A stretch of DNA of 64,000 nt from Ilex aquifolium (taxonomy: Eukaryota > Streptophyta > Magnoliopsida > Aquifoliales > Aquifoliaceae). A program made the translations under genes and the position numbers. The notes under the pieces are model-generated. The model was not told where the DNA came from and did not search any database. It was given only the letters and a program-made list of their open reading frames with translations. The stretch is from NCBI GenBank assembly GCA_951799425.1, contig OX637410.1, forward strand, positions 5,580,001 to 5,644,000, read 5' to 3'. Shown here in pieces: positions 45,880 to 57,462 of this stretch (positions within the stretch are counted from its first letter, which is position 1; each line of letters opens with the position of its first letter).

Positions 45880-47246
45880 CTTGATGGGGAACCAGAGCAC
45901 CTCGTTTATGTAGGTTCCAGACTGAATGTTGAGTTCAAAGGTCTCCTCATCCAGTTCTTGAAGGAGAATATGTGGGTGTTTGCTTGGAAGCAAGAAGACA
46001 TGGAGGGTATTGACTCTTCGGTTATTACCCATAAGCTAAGCGTGAACCCAACTTGCAAACCCGTCAAACAGAAAAGAAGGAGTTTTGCTTCAGAAAGACA
46101 AAGGGCAATAAATGAGGAGGTCGGCAAACTTCTCCATGCCAAGGCCATCAGGGAAGTTGACTACCCTACCTGGTTGGCAAATGTGGTTCTTGTCAAAAAG
46201 ACCAATGGTAAATGGCGACTGTGCATTGACTTTACTGACCTCAATCGAGCATGCCCTAAGGACAGCTTTCACTTACCTCGGATCGACTTAATAGTGGACG
46301 CCACAGCCGGGCACGAGCTCCTTAGCTTCATGGACGCCTTCTCAGGTTACAACCAGATCAGGATGGATCCCAACGACCAAGAAAATACCTCCTTTGTGAC
46401 TGAACAGGGAACGTACTGTTATCAAGTCATGCATTTCGGATTGAAAAACGCGCCACTTACCAGCGGTTGGTGAATAGGATGTTCCAAAAACAGATAGGTG
46501 CATCCATAGAGGTCTACATCGACGACATGTTAGTAAAGTCACTAAAGGCAGAACTCCACATCGAGCACCTAGCTGAATCATTCCAGATTCTAAAGGAATA
46601 CAAGATGAAGCTCAACCTTGCGAAGTGTGCATTCGGGGTCTCAGCAGGAAAGTTTCTGGGTTTTATAGTTAGCAGCCGAGGAATTGAAGCCAACCCAGAG
46701 AAGGTTAGGGCGGTGTTAGATATGCAGCCACCATCCAACACAAGGGAGGTACAACGCCTGACAGGTAGAATAGCTGCCCTGAGTCGTTTTGTGTCTAGGT
46801 CAAGCGACAAATGCCAATCATTCTTCCAAGTCTTGAAGAAAGCCTTCCAGTGGGATACCAAATGCGAAGAAGCATTCAAAGCCCTGAAAAGTTATATGAG
46901 CTCTCCTCCTGTTTTGGTGAGCCCTTTAGAAGGAGAAGTCCTTACTCTCTACCTGGCAGTTTCAGATTTTTCAACAAGCGCAGCGCTGGTCAGGGAGCTA
47001 GACAGAGCTCAGCAACCAGTCTACTACTGCAGCAGAGCTCTGAGGGGGGTAGAGGAGAGATATCCAAAGATGGAAAAACTCGTTTTGGCTTTGGTCACAA
47101 CAGCTAGGAGACTTAGACCATATTTTCAGGCTCATACCATCGAAGTTCCAACAGATCAGCCGTTGAAACAAGTGCTACATAAGCCTGAGTCTTCGGGGAG
47201 GTTAGTCAAATGGGCCATAGAGCTCAGTGAGTTTGATATCAGATAA
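45880..47246 (+). pseudogene. pol: Retand-type RT and RNase H, frameshifted
   Basis: RT motifs: WLANVVLVKKTNGKWRLCID, PLPRID-like LPRIDLIVD, FMDAFSGYNQI, MHFGLKNA, then a frameshift near 46450; in the new frame the catalytic VYIDDMLVKS, GFIVSSRGIE, LTGRIAALSRFV. RNase H: LYLAVSDFSTSAALV, YPKMEKLVLALV, then WAIELSEFDIR before a TAA at 47244. The frameshift separates the RT fingers from the catalytic aspartates. Confidence 0.88.
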
Positions 47247-47834
47247 AAGCCAAGAACTGCCATCAAAGGAAAAATTCTGGCGGATTTCATCGCAGAGTTC
47301 ACAGCAGCAACACCTATGGAGGTCGCAGATTTAGTACCAGACCTCCCCATATGGAGGCTTTCGGTGGATGGAGCTGCCAATGCTCAAGGAAGCGGTGCAG
47401 GTATGATCTTGACCTCTCCAGAAGGAATAGATGTCGAGTATGCCCTTAGATTTGGGTTTAAAGCTTCAAATAACGAGGCAGAATATGAAGCTGTCATCGC
47501 TGGACTCAGTCTTGCTCATTCTATGGAAGCAGAACAGCTAGAGATTTGCAGTGACTCTCAACTAGTGGTAAAACAGATAGAGGAATCCTATGAAGCGAGA
47601 GGCGAAAAAATGATCCTTTATCTCAGAAAGGTACGAGAACTAATAAAGAAGTTTGTGCAGGTTAAGGTCAGACACGTGCCCAGAACAGAGAATTCAAGAG
47701 CAGATGCGTTAGCAAGGTTAGCAACTGCCTCACAGGAAGACTTGGATAGGCTAATACCGGTGGAGCATCTTCCGGAGCCTTCAATAAGCATTCAAAGGGA
47801 GGACGTGCTGCCAATCGTAGTTCAGCCGAGCTAG
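47247..47834 (+). pseudogene. pol: Second (archaeal-type) RNase H of the Retand-type element
   Basis: WRLSVDGAANAQGSGAGMIL, NNEAEYEAVIAGLSLA, CSDSQLVVKQI and NSRADALARLA give the D-E-D pattern of a second RNase H between the first one and integrase, a diagnostic of Tat-lineage elements. It is bounded by TAA at 47244 and TAG at 47832. Confidence 0.88.
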
Positions 47835-48954
47835 ATGGACCCTCTCGTAGAATACCTACAGGAAGGAACCTTGCCAGGCGATGCTAAGGAAGCCTCTAAG
47901 CTCAAAACTAGGTCAGCTAGATTCTCGGTGCTGCAAGGAAATCTATACAAACGGGGAAGCGCTAAGGCAAGGGTATTATTGGCCGACCATGCTCAAAGAT
48001 GCCACCGAATTGGTCAGAAGATTCAAGAATTGCCAAGAGCATGCCAATATTTCCCATTGTCCACCCGAGCTGCTAACCTCGGTGGTAAGCTCATGGCCCT
48101 TCCAGCAGTGGGGTTTGGATATTCTTGGACCCCTTCCCACCGGTGCGGGACAATGTAAGTTTGCTATCATAGGGGTGGATTACTTCACCAAGTGGGCAGA
48201 GGTCAAACCTTTGGCAACAATCACCGAAGAAAAAGTTCAAAACTTCGTTTGGAAGTCGGTAGTTTGCAGATTTGGGGTTCCCAGAGCAGTCGTGTCTGAC
48301 AATGGGAAGCAGTTTGACAACTCAAAATTTAAAAGTTTTTGTGCTGAGCTCGGGATAAAGAACTATTTCTCAGCTCCTGCACATCCTCAATCCAATGGGC
48401 GAGCAGAGGTCACAATCAGAACCATAAAGATAGCTCTGAAGACCAAACTAGAAAACCTAAAAGGCAAGTGGGTGGAGTACATCACTGAGGTATTGTGGGC
48501 CTATAGGACCACCGTCAGATCTGCAACTCAGGAAACCCCCTTCGCTTTGGCCTTTGGAACCGAGGCAGTAGCCCCTGTTGAGGTGGGGCTCTAATCACCA
48601 AGGGTGGAATTTGCAGATGCCGAGCATAATGATGAGTCTCTCCTATTGAACCTCGATCTCCTGGATGAAAAAAGAGACAGAGCTCTGCATCGCGTCCAAA
48701 TTTATCAAAGGAAAACTGCAAAATACTACGACAGGAAGGTAAGGCACCGAAGTTTCAAGGTTGGAGACTTGGTGCTTAGGAGGCTTCTGCTTGCGAAGAA
48801 GGATCCTACACATGGGAAGCTGGGACCCAACTGGGAAGGTCCCTATATCGTGTCAAGGGTAGTCAGACCGAGAAACTACGAGCTACGAACAGAGGAAGGA
48901 AAGATCCTACCTCACTCTTGGAATGCCGAGCACCTTAAGAAGTTCTTTCAGTAA
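47835..48954 (+). pseudogene. pol: Retand-type integrase with damaged zinc-binding region
   Basis: Opens with MDPLVEYLQEGTLP. At about 47960 LYKRGS runs straight into sequence that reads RQGYYWPTML in another frame, so the histidine half of the HHCC zinc site is deleted, and one cysteine of the other half is replaced (RFKNCQEHA). The core keeps WGLDILGPLP, VVSDNGKQF and NGRAEVTIRT. A TAA at 48592 precedes the tail, which ends NAEHLKKFF. Not functional. Confidence 0.87.
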
Positions 48955-49040
48955 GTTTTCCATGTAACAGAGCTATTTTCAATAAAAATAAACGATTCTT
49001 TTCCTCACATGATTTTCGAAGTAAAAGAAGGGGCGGAAAG

Positions 49041-49440
49041 AACGATAAGCTTTTCAGCTTATAAAATTCAAGATGAGCTCTCCAGGGGCGGAAAGAACGA
49101 TAAGCTTTTCAGCTTATAAAATTCAATATGAGCTCTCCAGCTCATATACAAACGATAAGCTTTTCAGTTTATAAAATTCAAGATGAGCTCTTCAGCTCAT
49201 AAACAAACGATAAGCTTTTCAGCTTATAAAATTCAAGATGAGCTCTTGAGCTCATATACAAACGGTAAGCTTCTCAGATTATAAAATTCAAGATGAGCTC
49301 TTCAGCTCATATACAAACGATAAGCTTCTAAGCTTATAAATTCGAAATGAGCTCTTCAGCTCATATACAAACGATAGGCTTCTAAGCTTATAAAATTCGA
49401 GATGAGCTCTTCAGCTCATGTACAAATAATAAAGCTTCTA
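49041..49440 (+). repeat. Tandem two-hairpin repeat array after pol
   Basis: About seven units of 54-57 bp. Each has two short stems: ATAAGCT/AGCTTAT with a TTTC-like loop, and ATGAGCT/AGCTCAT with a CTTC loop. Substitutions cluster in loops and spacers. It lies about 90 bp after the integrase stop. Tandem repeats in this place are known for Tat-lineage elements and can seed satellites. Confidence 0.88.
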
Positions 49441-49810
49441 AAATACAAGCTGATCTATTCTTGGAGACACCAACAGTCTTTCCCCCACGACCAGTGGTCC
49501 TTGTATGCTGCCTACGCATGTCTAGTGCAGTGGAGATCATCTGGGGAACCAGTCAAGGACTGAGGTCAGTGCAAACATGATCTTCTGTTTTCCATCCACG
49601 TTCATGTCCTGAACATGAAGAATGTACTGAAACAAGCCTACAGAATTCAGAAAGAACTACTTAGCTCATAAGAGATGAGCCCTCTCAGCTCATACGTCAA
49701 CATGCATATTCAAAAAGAAAGATCTGACATTCAAAACATCCAAGAATACAGGCGTTCAAGGAAATGCAAGGAGAAACAAAGTTTGACATTAATACAAGGG
49801 GGTAGAGCTC
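49441..49810. other. Spacer between repeat array and antisense gene 1
   Basis: Non-coding, with a few more AGCTCAT hairpin echoes (49660-49690). It would form the 3' untranslated part of the antisense transcript. No terminator signal identified. Confidence 0.5.
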
Positions 49811-50901
49811 CTAGTCCTTCTTAAGCTGTGACCTCAGCTCACCCACTTCCTCCTTCAGGCGAGCATTCTCCTCCTTCAGCTCATCTCTTTCTTGCTCAGA
49901 CTTATAGAGTGAATCATGAAGCTTTTGACCTGCTGGGGTAAGGAAAATGGTGGACAGAGATTCAGGAGAGAAAGAGCCATCTCTCTTACGCCTCTTAGAG
50001 CTCGCACCAGCGTCCCCATCCTCGTCAGAATCCCCATCCTCGTCAGAGTTAGAGAAAGAGGTCCAGGAAGAGTAAGGAACGGAGGAAAATTCAAATTCAG
50101 TAGCCTCAGCCCCAAGCAAATAAAGGTTTTCACTCGTCATTAACTCGGAGTGAGACCTAGGCTCAACAAGCAGTAATTCATCAATGTTTATCATCTCGGG
50201 CACATCCAGATCAGGGGGACCTGATCAACAAGGATATAATAAGAATATACCTTCAAGGAAAGTATATATTCAAGAAAGCTCAGCTCGAACCTACCAATAC
50301 GAGAGAAGCTCTTCCAGGACCGTGGAATCCTAGCTTCACGGCAACGATCCTCAGAAGACCGCCAAGACTCCCCAGAAGCGAAAAAGAAACGTTTAGACCA
50401 TCCTTCAGGATTGGAGGGAAGGCCTAGAACCAAAGGACGTAATTTAAAATTCCTCCAACGGAAGAAGCTGAAGCAGGGGGCATCGTCTTCCTCGATCTCG
50501 AAGAAGTATAGAAACTCGGAGACATAAGGGAACCTGCCGATGGCATGTAGGCGGCATAATAGGAAGAAACTTACCATAGCGGCCCATCCTCGTGGGGAAA
50601 GGCGAGAAGGGCATAGGCCATAGTAGGCAAGAACTCGCCCTATGGCCGGATGAATAGGAAGACGAAGTCCCATGTCCATGGCACCTTCAAAAAAACAGAC
50701 TTCCCCTCGAGGAAGGAAGTTGCAGGGCTCGTCAAGAGTAGGGACTCGCAAAGGCAAATCAAGATTAGGAAATAACCGTTTCTGGATGGCTTTCAAATCA
50801 GAGGGCTCTAAGGTTGAAGGAGATAGGTAGCGACAGTGCCACTTCCATTCGATTCCAAAGGAAGTGCGCTCCTCGAACAAAGAAGAAGCAGGGGCAGCCA
50901 T
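49811..50901 (-). CDS. Antisense gene 1, gypsy-type transposon domain protein, two exons, intact
   Basis: Exon 1 is 50901-50295, exon 2 is 50220-49811. The 74-base intron (50294-50221) has GTAGGT at the donor and TGATCAG at the acceptor, and removing it joins the two frames exactly, giving 338 residues. Residues about 65-200 (FFEGAMDMGLRLPIHPAI, LAYYGLCPSRLSPRGW, FLLCRL) match what I know as the putative gypsy-type transposon domain seen in plant retroelement proteins. The C-terminal part has an acidic segment, a basic KRRKRDG patch that could be a nuclear signal, and a charged coiled coil ending in RSQLKKD. It is antisense to the element. Extra antisense ORFs are known in Tat-lineage elements; their function is not known. 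It has no stop or frameshift, unlike the surrounding pol. Confidence 0.85.
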
Positions 50902-51605
50902 TAAAGATCACGATGAAAACAGAGAGTAACCACGAAGGATCAAGAAAAAAGAACTCAGAAGTATTTTTCGCAAAAGAGAAAGGGACACAGCAGATGATAG
51001 GAGACTTAAAGAAGATTGGGAGTTTTTTGGAAACCAAGAGCCACGCGAAAGGAAGTCGGCTGTCTTTTTGGTTTCTTAATTAATAAAGGTGGTTACGGTT
51101 ATGGAAAACGGTTGGGAAAAAGGCGGGAAAACGAATCAGCACAAGACTACCCCTCCTATTACACTTAAAGCAACCGAAGGGAATTCTGACCCCACCCAAG
51201 CAGAATATTCCTCATATTTGAGCTCAGCCCGGTCGACAATATATCACCTCTATAGCAAGTCTTTGAGACCTGCAGTTCCAAGGACCTTGCACACATCAGA
51301 ATGATAAAGTTCCTGAGGGGTTCCTCAGTTCATCAAAAGAACTTGGCAGCTCATGAAGTCCATAATCTTGCTTCAAGAAGGACTGAAGTACTTCTCAAAG
51401 CAAGTGGGGCAAGGGAAATATAAGAAAACTTAGAAGAAAATTCAGAAAAACAGAAACATGTGAGTTATGTCTCAAATCGCAACACATCATCACAATTCAA
51501 AACGAAATTTAGAAATTACTTCATGAAGTTTGTATTCCAAAAACACAAGTTCAAAGTACAAGAATAAAAAAGAAGATAGGATTACATGAATAAACAGAAA
51601 GAGCT
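50902..51605. other. Spacer between the two antisense genes
   Basis: Contains the 5' flank of antisense gene 1, with a TTTATTAATTAA stretch at about 51075-51086 that may act as TATA-like element, and many AGCTC words. It is also the 3' flank of antisense gene 2. No ORF of its own. Confidence 0.5.
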
Positions 51606-52846
51606 CTAAGTATCTAAAGAAGGATTAATTGAAGGATCTCGCAGCTCGGTAGATGAGCCCTCAGCAACAGAAGCAAGGGAAGAGCTTCCAGAAATGCCTG
51701 CCACATGAGTCCCTACTTCCTTCGATCCCGGATCTCGAGCAAGGGCCTCAGTCACCAAGTCAGCTGAAAACGGCGTAGTAACAAGAACAGCAGGAGCTGC
51801 GGTGGGGAGCTCAAGAGTCGTAGTTGGGAGCTCAGGAATTACGGCAAGAGCTCTAGAAGTCCCAGTGGCAGGAACGTCTTGATTCAAAGCTTCAGCTGGT
51901 GGGACCAAGACATCTTCTCCGTTATCAGAGTCTGAGCCCTCCATTTCTTCCTCAGTAGGGATAGAGAAATTGAAGTTGAGGTCAGGAAAAGCTTTAATAG
52001 CCTTACGCCTAAAGGCGAGCCACCCAGTAGCCCATAAGGTGGTAGCCTCATCTTTCAGCTCAGCCACCTCGCTGTCCCTCTGCTTCACCAGTTTTTTCTG
52101 CACCTCGAGCTCCTCGCAAAGCTTGCCATTGGCTTCGCTAAGAGTGAGGTACTCCTGCCTTGCCTGCGAAAGGGAGTTTTTGGCATCAAAAACTTCCTGA
52201 TTGGCCTTGGACCACGCCTCAGTCTTGAGATGCAGATCCTCCTTAACTAGGCGAAGCTCATCCCGAGCTTTCTTTTCCCCTTCCTCAGCTCTGACCTTGA
52301 CGGTTAATGTATGTTTGAGGTCGGAGGCCTGCTTCACTGTTTACTCTATGAGGCTTTCCACCTGAGCTCTGAGGTCCTCGTTCTCAAGGGACAATTCAGT
52401 AACCCTGACCTTATACGTCTTCAGAGCCTTAACAGAGCTCTCATGAGACCGAATCCAGTGCAGCAGACCTCTCGCATGAAGGGCAGCCTGAGAATATAAA
52501 GAAAGTTCAGCAAATTGCATGAGACCACGAAATAAAAATAAGTAAAAAGGGAAAAGTGCTAGCACTTACAGCAGCTGCTCCCTGAAGAGATGGATTCCTC
52601 AAGGGGCATAGAAGCAGCCTTCAGGACATCAGAGTCAGAGAAAATAGAAGAAAGGTCTTCTGCAGCAAGATCCATGTTATCAAAGTAGGAATCTTCATCT
52701 TCCTCTTCGGATCTTTCCCCTTTCTCAACTCTCTTCCCAGAGGCACTGTACGTGAAATTGTCGGGCTAGAGTTCGGGGATCAGTCTCAAAACTTTTTCGA
52801 CCTCGGAAGAGGAGGGGGAAGCCTGACCTCCCGTTTGAGCTGGCAC

Positions 52847-54682
52847 TGATTGATTGGAAAACGTTGTTGTTTCCTAACCCCTAAACAGCACCCTCACCCT
52901 CAATGTGTGTATGTGGCTTATAATGATTGGGGAGTGTCACTCTCCCTCCGGATAATGCAAGAGATATAGGAGCAACAACAAATGTGAATGGAAATGTGGA
53001 ATGAACAAAATGTGTGAAATGAAATGGAATGCGTGTGAACAAAAGTGCTCCCCAATTGTAAGGAGTCTTTCGTTGTCGGTGTTTTACTTGGAAAGAATTC
53101 CAAGGTCGTCTCCTCAGGGAAGGAAAGGGAGTTGTGTGAAAGTGATTTTGGTGAACAAAAGAGAAAAAATGTAAAATCTTTGTTTGAGTTTTGTGGTTGT
53201 GATTGAAAATGAAAATGCAATAAAACAAGTGTTGGTTAATCCAAAGAGGTCATTCTAATGGGAATTCCAACTCAACTCGAAATCTTCTTCCAATGGTGCA
53301 TAGGTGAACGATTGATTCGGGGGAAGCTAGGGACAAGATTGGTGAGTATCTAAGCATAAACCGTGACTAGGCTTATGGAATATCAAAGGCTCACTAACTC
53401 GTCCACTCTCAACCCCGTCAAACCGAACCACCGTACACCGAGAGGAGGAAGGAGAAGAGTTGAAATGGAATCCCCAATAGAAGGTCTCCCTTGGATTACC
53501 CAACTTAAATCTAACTACTCATTCATAAAAGAAAGCCAAGCATAATGTAAATAGACAAGTAAAGGAAAAGAAGATTAAAACTTAACTAGATGCAAGAAAT
53601 CTTAAATTAAGAAGAAGGAAATACAATACCCAATTTAAAGCATGAAAATGAAGAACTTGAAAGCATAACAATGGTGAAATGTAAAGTGCAAGGCTAAACT
53701 TGAAATGTACTTCTAATAAATGGCATTAAAGACAGTAAAGGAAGCTTACAATATCCTTACAAGAGGTTACAAGAGAAATGGATGGAAGAACATGTAAAAA
53801 TCACAACTTTACTATTCATCTTCTTCCTCACTAAAACTACTCTAAGCTTAGGTAGCCAACACCTTTTACATTGTGTGTTGAATGTTGAATATATTGAGTG
53901 TAGAGACTTGCCAAAACGTCCAAGAGGCTCCCCCCTAGCTGTGTGAACGAGCTCCCATCAAGAGAGGGCTGAATGGATGGCTTTGACAGGCTAGGAGATC
54001 ATAGCCTGGGCAGCCCACTTCCCCCCATTCCTCCTTTAATGCATTGGCCTTTAAAGTCTTCCACTTGAGTGTAGGAGGCCTGCAAATGTGTAAGGAAATG
54101 TTGGGATAGGCGTGGGAGAAGTGTAGGTGGGACCCCCAAGCCTCAAAGTTGAGTTACAGGCTGTTTTCGCGACTAGAAGGTCCGGAGTACCGGTACTAGG
54201 TACCGGTACCGAGTACCGGTACTGTTTTTCTACATTGGACCACCTTCGGTAGAATCGGCATAACTCTTGATCGAACTGTTGGATTGAGCGGAAATTTTGA
54301 AACCAAACAGAAGACACCCATATCTACAACTTTCATGTTTTGAACTTTTCCAAATTATGAGTAGATCATGGTCAAAATGGAGGAATTCCGAGGCAGTGCT
54401 TCCAATTGTTGCTGCAGCTGGTGCCCTTGTTCCCAAGCACCAATGCCTTCTTGATTTCTTCACTTTTAAGCCTCCAATTCTTCATGTATTGTGTCCATGC
54501 CTTCACCACACATCCAACATAGTTGCAATGTCCTAAAATACATGATTTAAGCAATAAAAACTTGCAACATCAAAATATCAACATTATTCATAATTTCGGC
54601 TAACTTTAAGTACTTAAATGTAAAAGTTGAGTTAAAATGCATGTAATGAGCCCTTCAAATATGCAATATTATGTGCTCATCA
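52847..54682 (-). mobile_element. Solo Athila-type LTR with target duplication GGCAC
   Basis: GGCAC stands at 52842-52846 and 54683-54687. Plus strand starts TGATTGATTGG and ends GTGCTCATCA, so on the minus strand it reads TGATGAGCACATAATATTGC..., like the LTR at 10959. Another stretch (54240-54480) is homologous to the gag-only Athila LTR at 3900-4140. No internal sequence remains. It interrupts exon 3 of antisense gene 2. Confidence 0.92.
54186..54223 (-). promoter_or_regulatory. Three tandem 12-bp palindromes in the solo LTR
   Basis: AGTACCGGTACT (54186-54197), GGTACCGGTACC (54199-54210) and AGTACCGGTACT (54212-54223) recur with a 13-bp period. The arm change A/T to G/C in the middle copy keeps the palindrome. 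They stand where the homologous gag-only Athila LTR has AGCGCT palindromes. Confidence 0.7.
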
Positions 54683-56080
54683 GGCACCAACACAGGCTGG
54701 GCCTCTGGAGGAGAGGAGGTGACTGTAGTGTGAGGGGTGCCGGATGAGAAAGGTGGTGCATTGAGGGGAGTCGGTTCTTTAGCAGGTAAGGAGGGCGAAG
54801 GCATCTCCAATCTCGAGATTTTAGCCCTGGTGATTGGGCCACTCCCAGAGCCGACCTGGGCCTTCCGTTTGCTGGATTTACCACCCCTCATCAGCTCTGC
54901 AACCTTTGCTTGGAGCTCTTCAGGAGTAGACTTCATGGTAGAAGGACCTGGAAGGTCTGATTAGAATCAGGAGGTATAAAAAGAAAACGAAAGAGGAAAA
55001 GAAAGAAAGTGACAGTAATATTACCTTCTTCAGCTCCTATAACAGATATTGGAATAGCTAAAGTTGCTGAAAGGGGACTCAGACCTAGCTTCACCAGATT
55101 TTGAGACTCGATAAGATCAGCGTACCTCTCTGGCTTGATTTTCCCCAACTTCACCAGCACCTTCTTATCTTCGGGGCTGAGCTCAGGCCGGCCACCTAAA
55201 AAAAAAAAAAGATATATATGTAAGAGACATGCAAGAGGCCTATAAATTCCAAATCAGAGCTCAGTTAGCTCGAGTAAAGACTCACGCAAGTTTTCTGGGG
55301 GTAGTCCAAGCTTTAGGGATACCAAGAGTATCCGTTTTATCTGCAGGATTGTACTCCCAGTTGGTACCCCCAATATAAAAGAAATGATTTTTCCACGCTT
55401 TGTGAGAAGAGGGGAGGTCGGTAATAATCTTCCTAGCATTAGTTCGCTTAGAGATATATAGAAAACCTTCAGAAGAGGTCAGCTTGACGTTGAAAAGCTC
55501 CATAAGCAGAGAAATGCTAGGAACCCCGAGTTTATGCTTCTTAAAGATGACTAAGAGGCCTACCATAATGCCAAAGAAGTTGGGAGAAATCTGGGAGGGG
55601 CATACATTGAAATGTTGGAGAACGGCCTTGATAAAGGGATGTAGAGGAAAGCGAAGACCGTTCTCAAAGGCGGCAAGGAAGAAGCAAACCCTATTACGCA
55701 CTTGCTCTACATAGTAGATAGATCTATCAGGACACCAGGGTTCAACCCTAGGAGGAAAACCGTAGCGAGCTTTGTAAGCTCTCATTAACCCAGGGACCTC
55801 TTTACTATAGCCCACGGACTCGGCATGCCTAAAGGCAAGCCCCAAGTATGAGGTTTTGTTCTTCAACCCCAACTCCACTCACCTTGCCCTTGCCTTTGTC
55901 AGGTCTGGGAGGCATGGGAGATGGTGTAGAGGGAGGTTCCTCGGTGTCGACCTCGACTTCTATAGCCTCCACACCAGGAAAATTATCAATTTCGTCACCT
56001 ACGTCCCCTAAATTAGTGTCCTCAGACCGATCGCCTAATAGGGAAACAGAGGAACGGGTGGCACCGGAAGAGGCAGACAT

Positions 56081-56744
56081 GGCTGGACAAGAAAAGGGAA
56101 GATTAAAGGAACAATAAAGAGGGGGAACACCAACCAAACACTTCCTAATAACCCTGGGGTCAGCACAGTAACTCCCAACAACGAGTATGTGCACAATGGA
56201 ACTCCAATCCACGAAATGGGGAAGGGGGGATAGGCAACAGTCACGGGACCAGAAGTAGAAGAACCTATAGGTCCAAAAACGCAACAACCACCTAGAACTC
56301 AAAGGGTCCAGAATTGGAAATTTCGAAAAGAGAATAGGGAAAGCGTACCTAGTTGGGGAAGAGCGACGAACAAAAATTCGGGAACAAATCAAGAGAAGAA
56401 GCGCTGCGAGTCCTCAAATCGAACACGGAAAGACCAATTTTGGGCAAGAATCAGGAGGCTTCGAGACAAGGAGTCAAGAATTCGTAGAGACAAGAAGTTC
56501 GAAGAGCAGAGAAGAAGGTAAACAGTGCAGAAAGGCGGTTCAGGCAGCCGTTTGAGTATTTAAAGCTTGAAAGACGTGGGCTGAGACATGCGCGGGAATC
56601 AAGGAATGCCATGAGTGCTGCAAACCGTCAAAGGGCTTCAAGTCACGTGTGAAGCTAAGGGTAGCCACGTGCAGATCCAGCTCGGTTTGGGAAGCAGATC
56701 AGCCCCTGCCTAAGCTAACTTAAGGCAAGGGCTGGGGGGGCAAC
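56081..56744. other. 5' flank of antisense gene 2 and 3' terminus of the element, with PPT stem-loop
   Basis: TTTAAATA on the minus strand near 56557-56566 may serve the antisense gene. At 56700-56734 a long imperfect stem (14 of 15 pairs, one bulge, loop CTAA) runs into the polypurine tract GGGCTGGGGGGG (56729-56740), four bases before the LTR. Confidence 0.65.
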
Positions 56745-57462
56745 TGATGATACCTAAAAAAAAAACCCCAAACATGAGCTCAGGAAGTGAGCTCAGCTCG
56801 GGAGCTCAGGTAGGGTGCGCTGAGCTCATCCAGCCGGTACTAGAGCTCCTCCAGGTAAGAGAATAGGAGAAAGAGGCAAGAAGACATCAAGATGACAACA
56901 GACACCCCCGAAGTAGGGGTCAAGCTGGAATCAAGGCATAAAACCCTCAACCAACCAAGATCCTCTCTAATGATTAAGGAGGATCCCACGGTAGAAGGCA
57001 AAGATCTCGGGATATAGACCATTGAAGCCAACCGAATGGAGTTATGGTAATTCCAGGATTGAAGAGAGAGAGAGAGAAGGGAAATCCCTTCATTATAGGA
57101 AGAAAATTCGGGTTAGAGGTAAGCAAGAGGCTATAAGAGGGGGTTAGGCCTCCATTGAAAGGGGATGAGGCGATAGAGCCACAAAAAATCCTAATTCCTT
57201 TCTGATCACACTGTAATACATTCAATACCACAAATAAGAAGAAAAGGAGCTAGAGACTCCATTGCTGAGTGGACTAGCCGAGCTCAGGCCGGTGAACCAC
57301 TATAATTCTGTCGTGTTATCATCCCTATCCTCATTCCCCCAAACATCAACCAGCATTGTTAGATATGAGCCATGCAGCTCAGACACCCTACTTAGCCCCA
57401 CGTAGATTGTTCATACGAATTAATCCTGTTCAATAGCTCATTCGCGTAGATTTACACCATCA
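56745..57462 (+). mobile_element. 3' LTR of the Retand-type element
   Basis: Begins TGATGATACC after the PPT and ends ...TTTACACCATCA (about 718 bp); this terminus is typical of Tat-lineage LTRs. Five GAGCTC palindromes lie at 56776-56848. A CTATAAGA near 57130 may be the TATA box. The matching 5' LTR is absent, since the 5' end is replaced by Tekay sequence. Confidence 0.72.

Larger units (their letters stand above)
51606..56080 (-). pseudogene. Antisense gene 2, decayed multi-exon paralogue split by a solo LTR
   Basis: Start ATG at 56080 (MSASSGATRSSVS). The gypsy-type transposon domain lies in 55878-55287 (FFLAAFENGLRFPLHPFI, FNVCPSQISPNFFGI). Likely introns: 55285-55196, 55024-54957 (68 bases, joins the frames exactly) and 52569-52488, all GT-AG. 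Later exons carry a serine/proline-rich segment, an acidic segment and a long coiled coil (52337-51606) with tail ...PSINPSLDT. Damage: a frameshift near 55860, a one-base mismatch of frame at the first intron, a solo LTR at 52847-54682, TAG at 52766-52768, an indel near 52585, TAA at 52341-52343. It resembles gene 1 in domain order but has more exons. Confidence 0.75.

Noticed and set aside
49041..49440. Regular repeat-spacer look of a CRISPR array
   Set aside because: Units are contiguous, spacers are near-identical, and the context is a plant retrotransposon.
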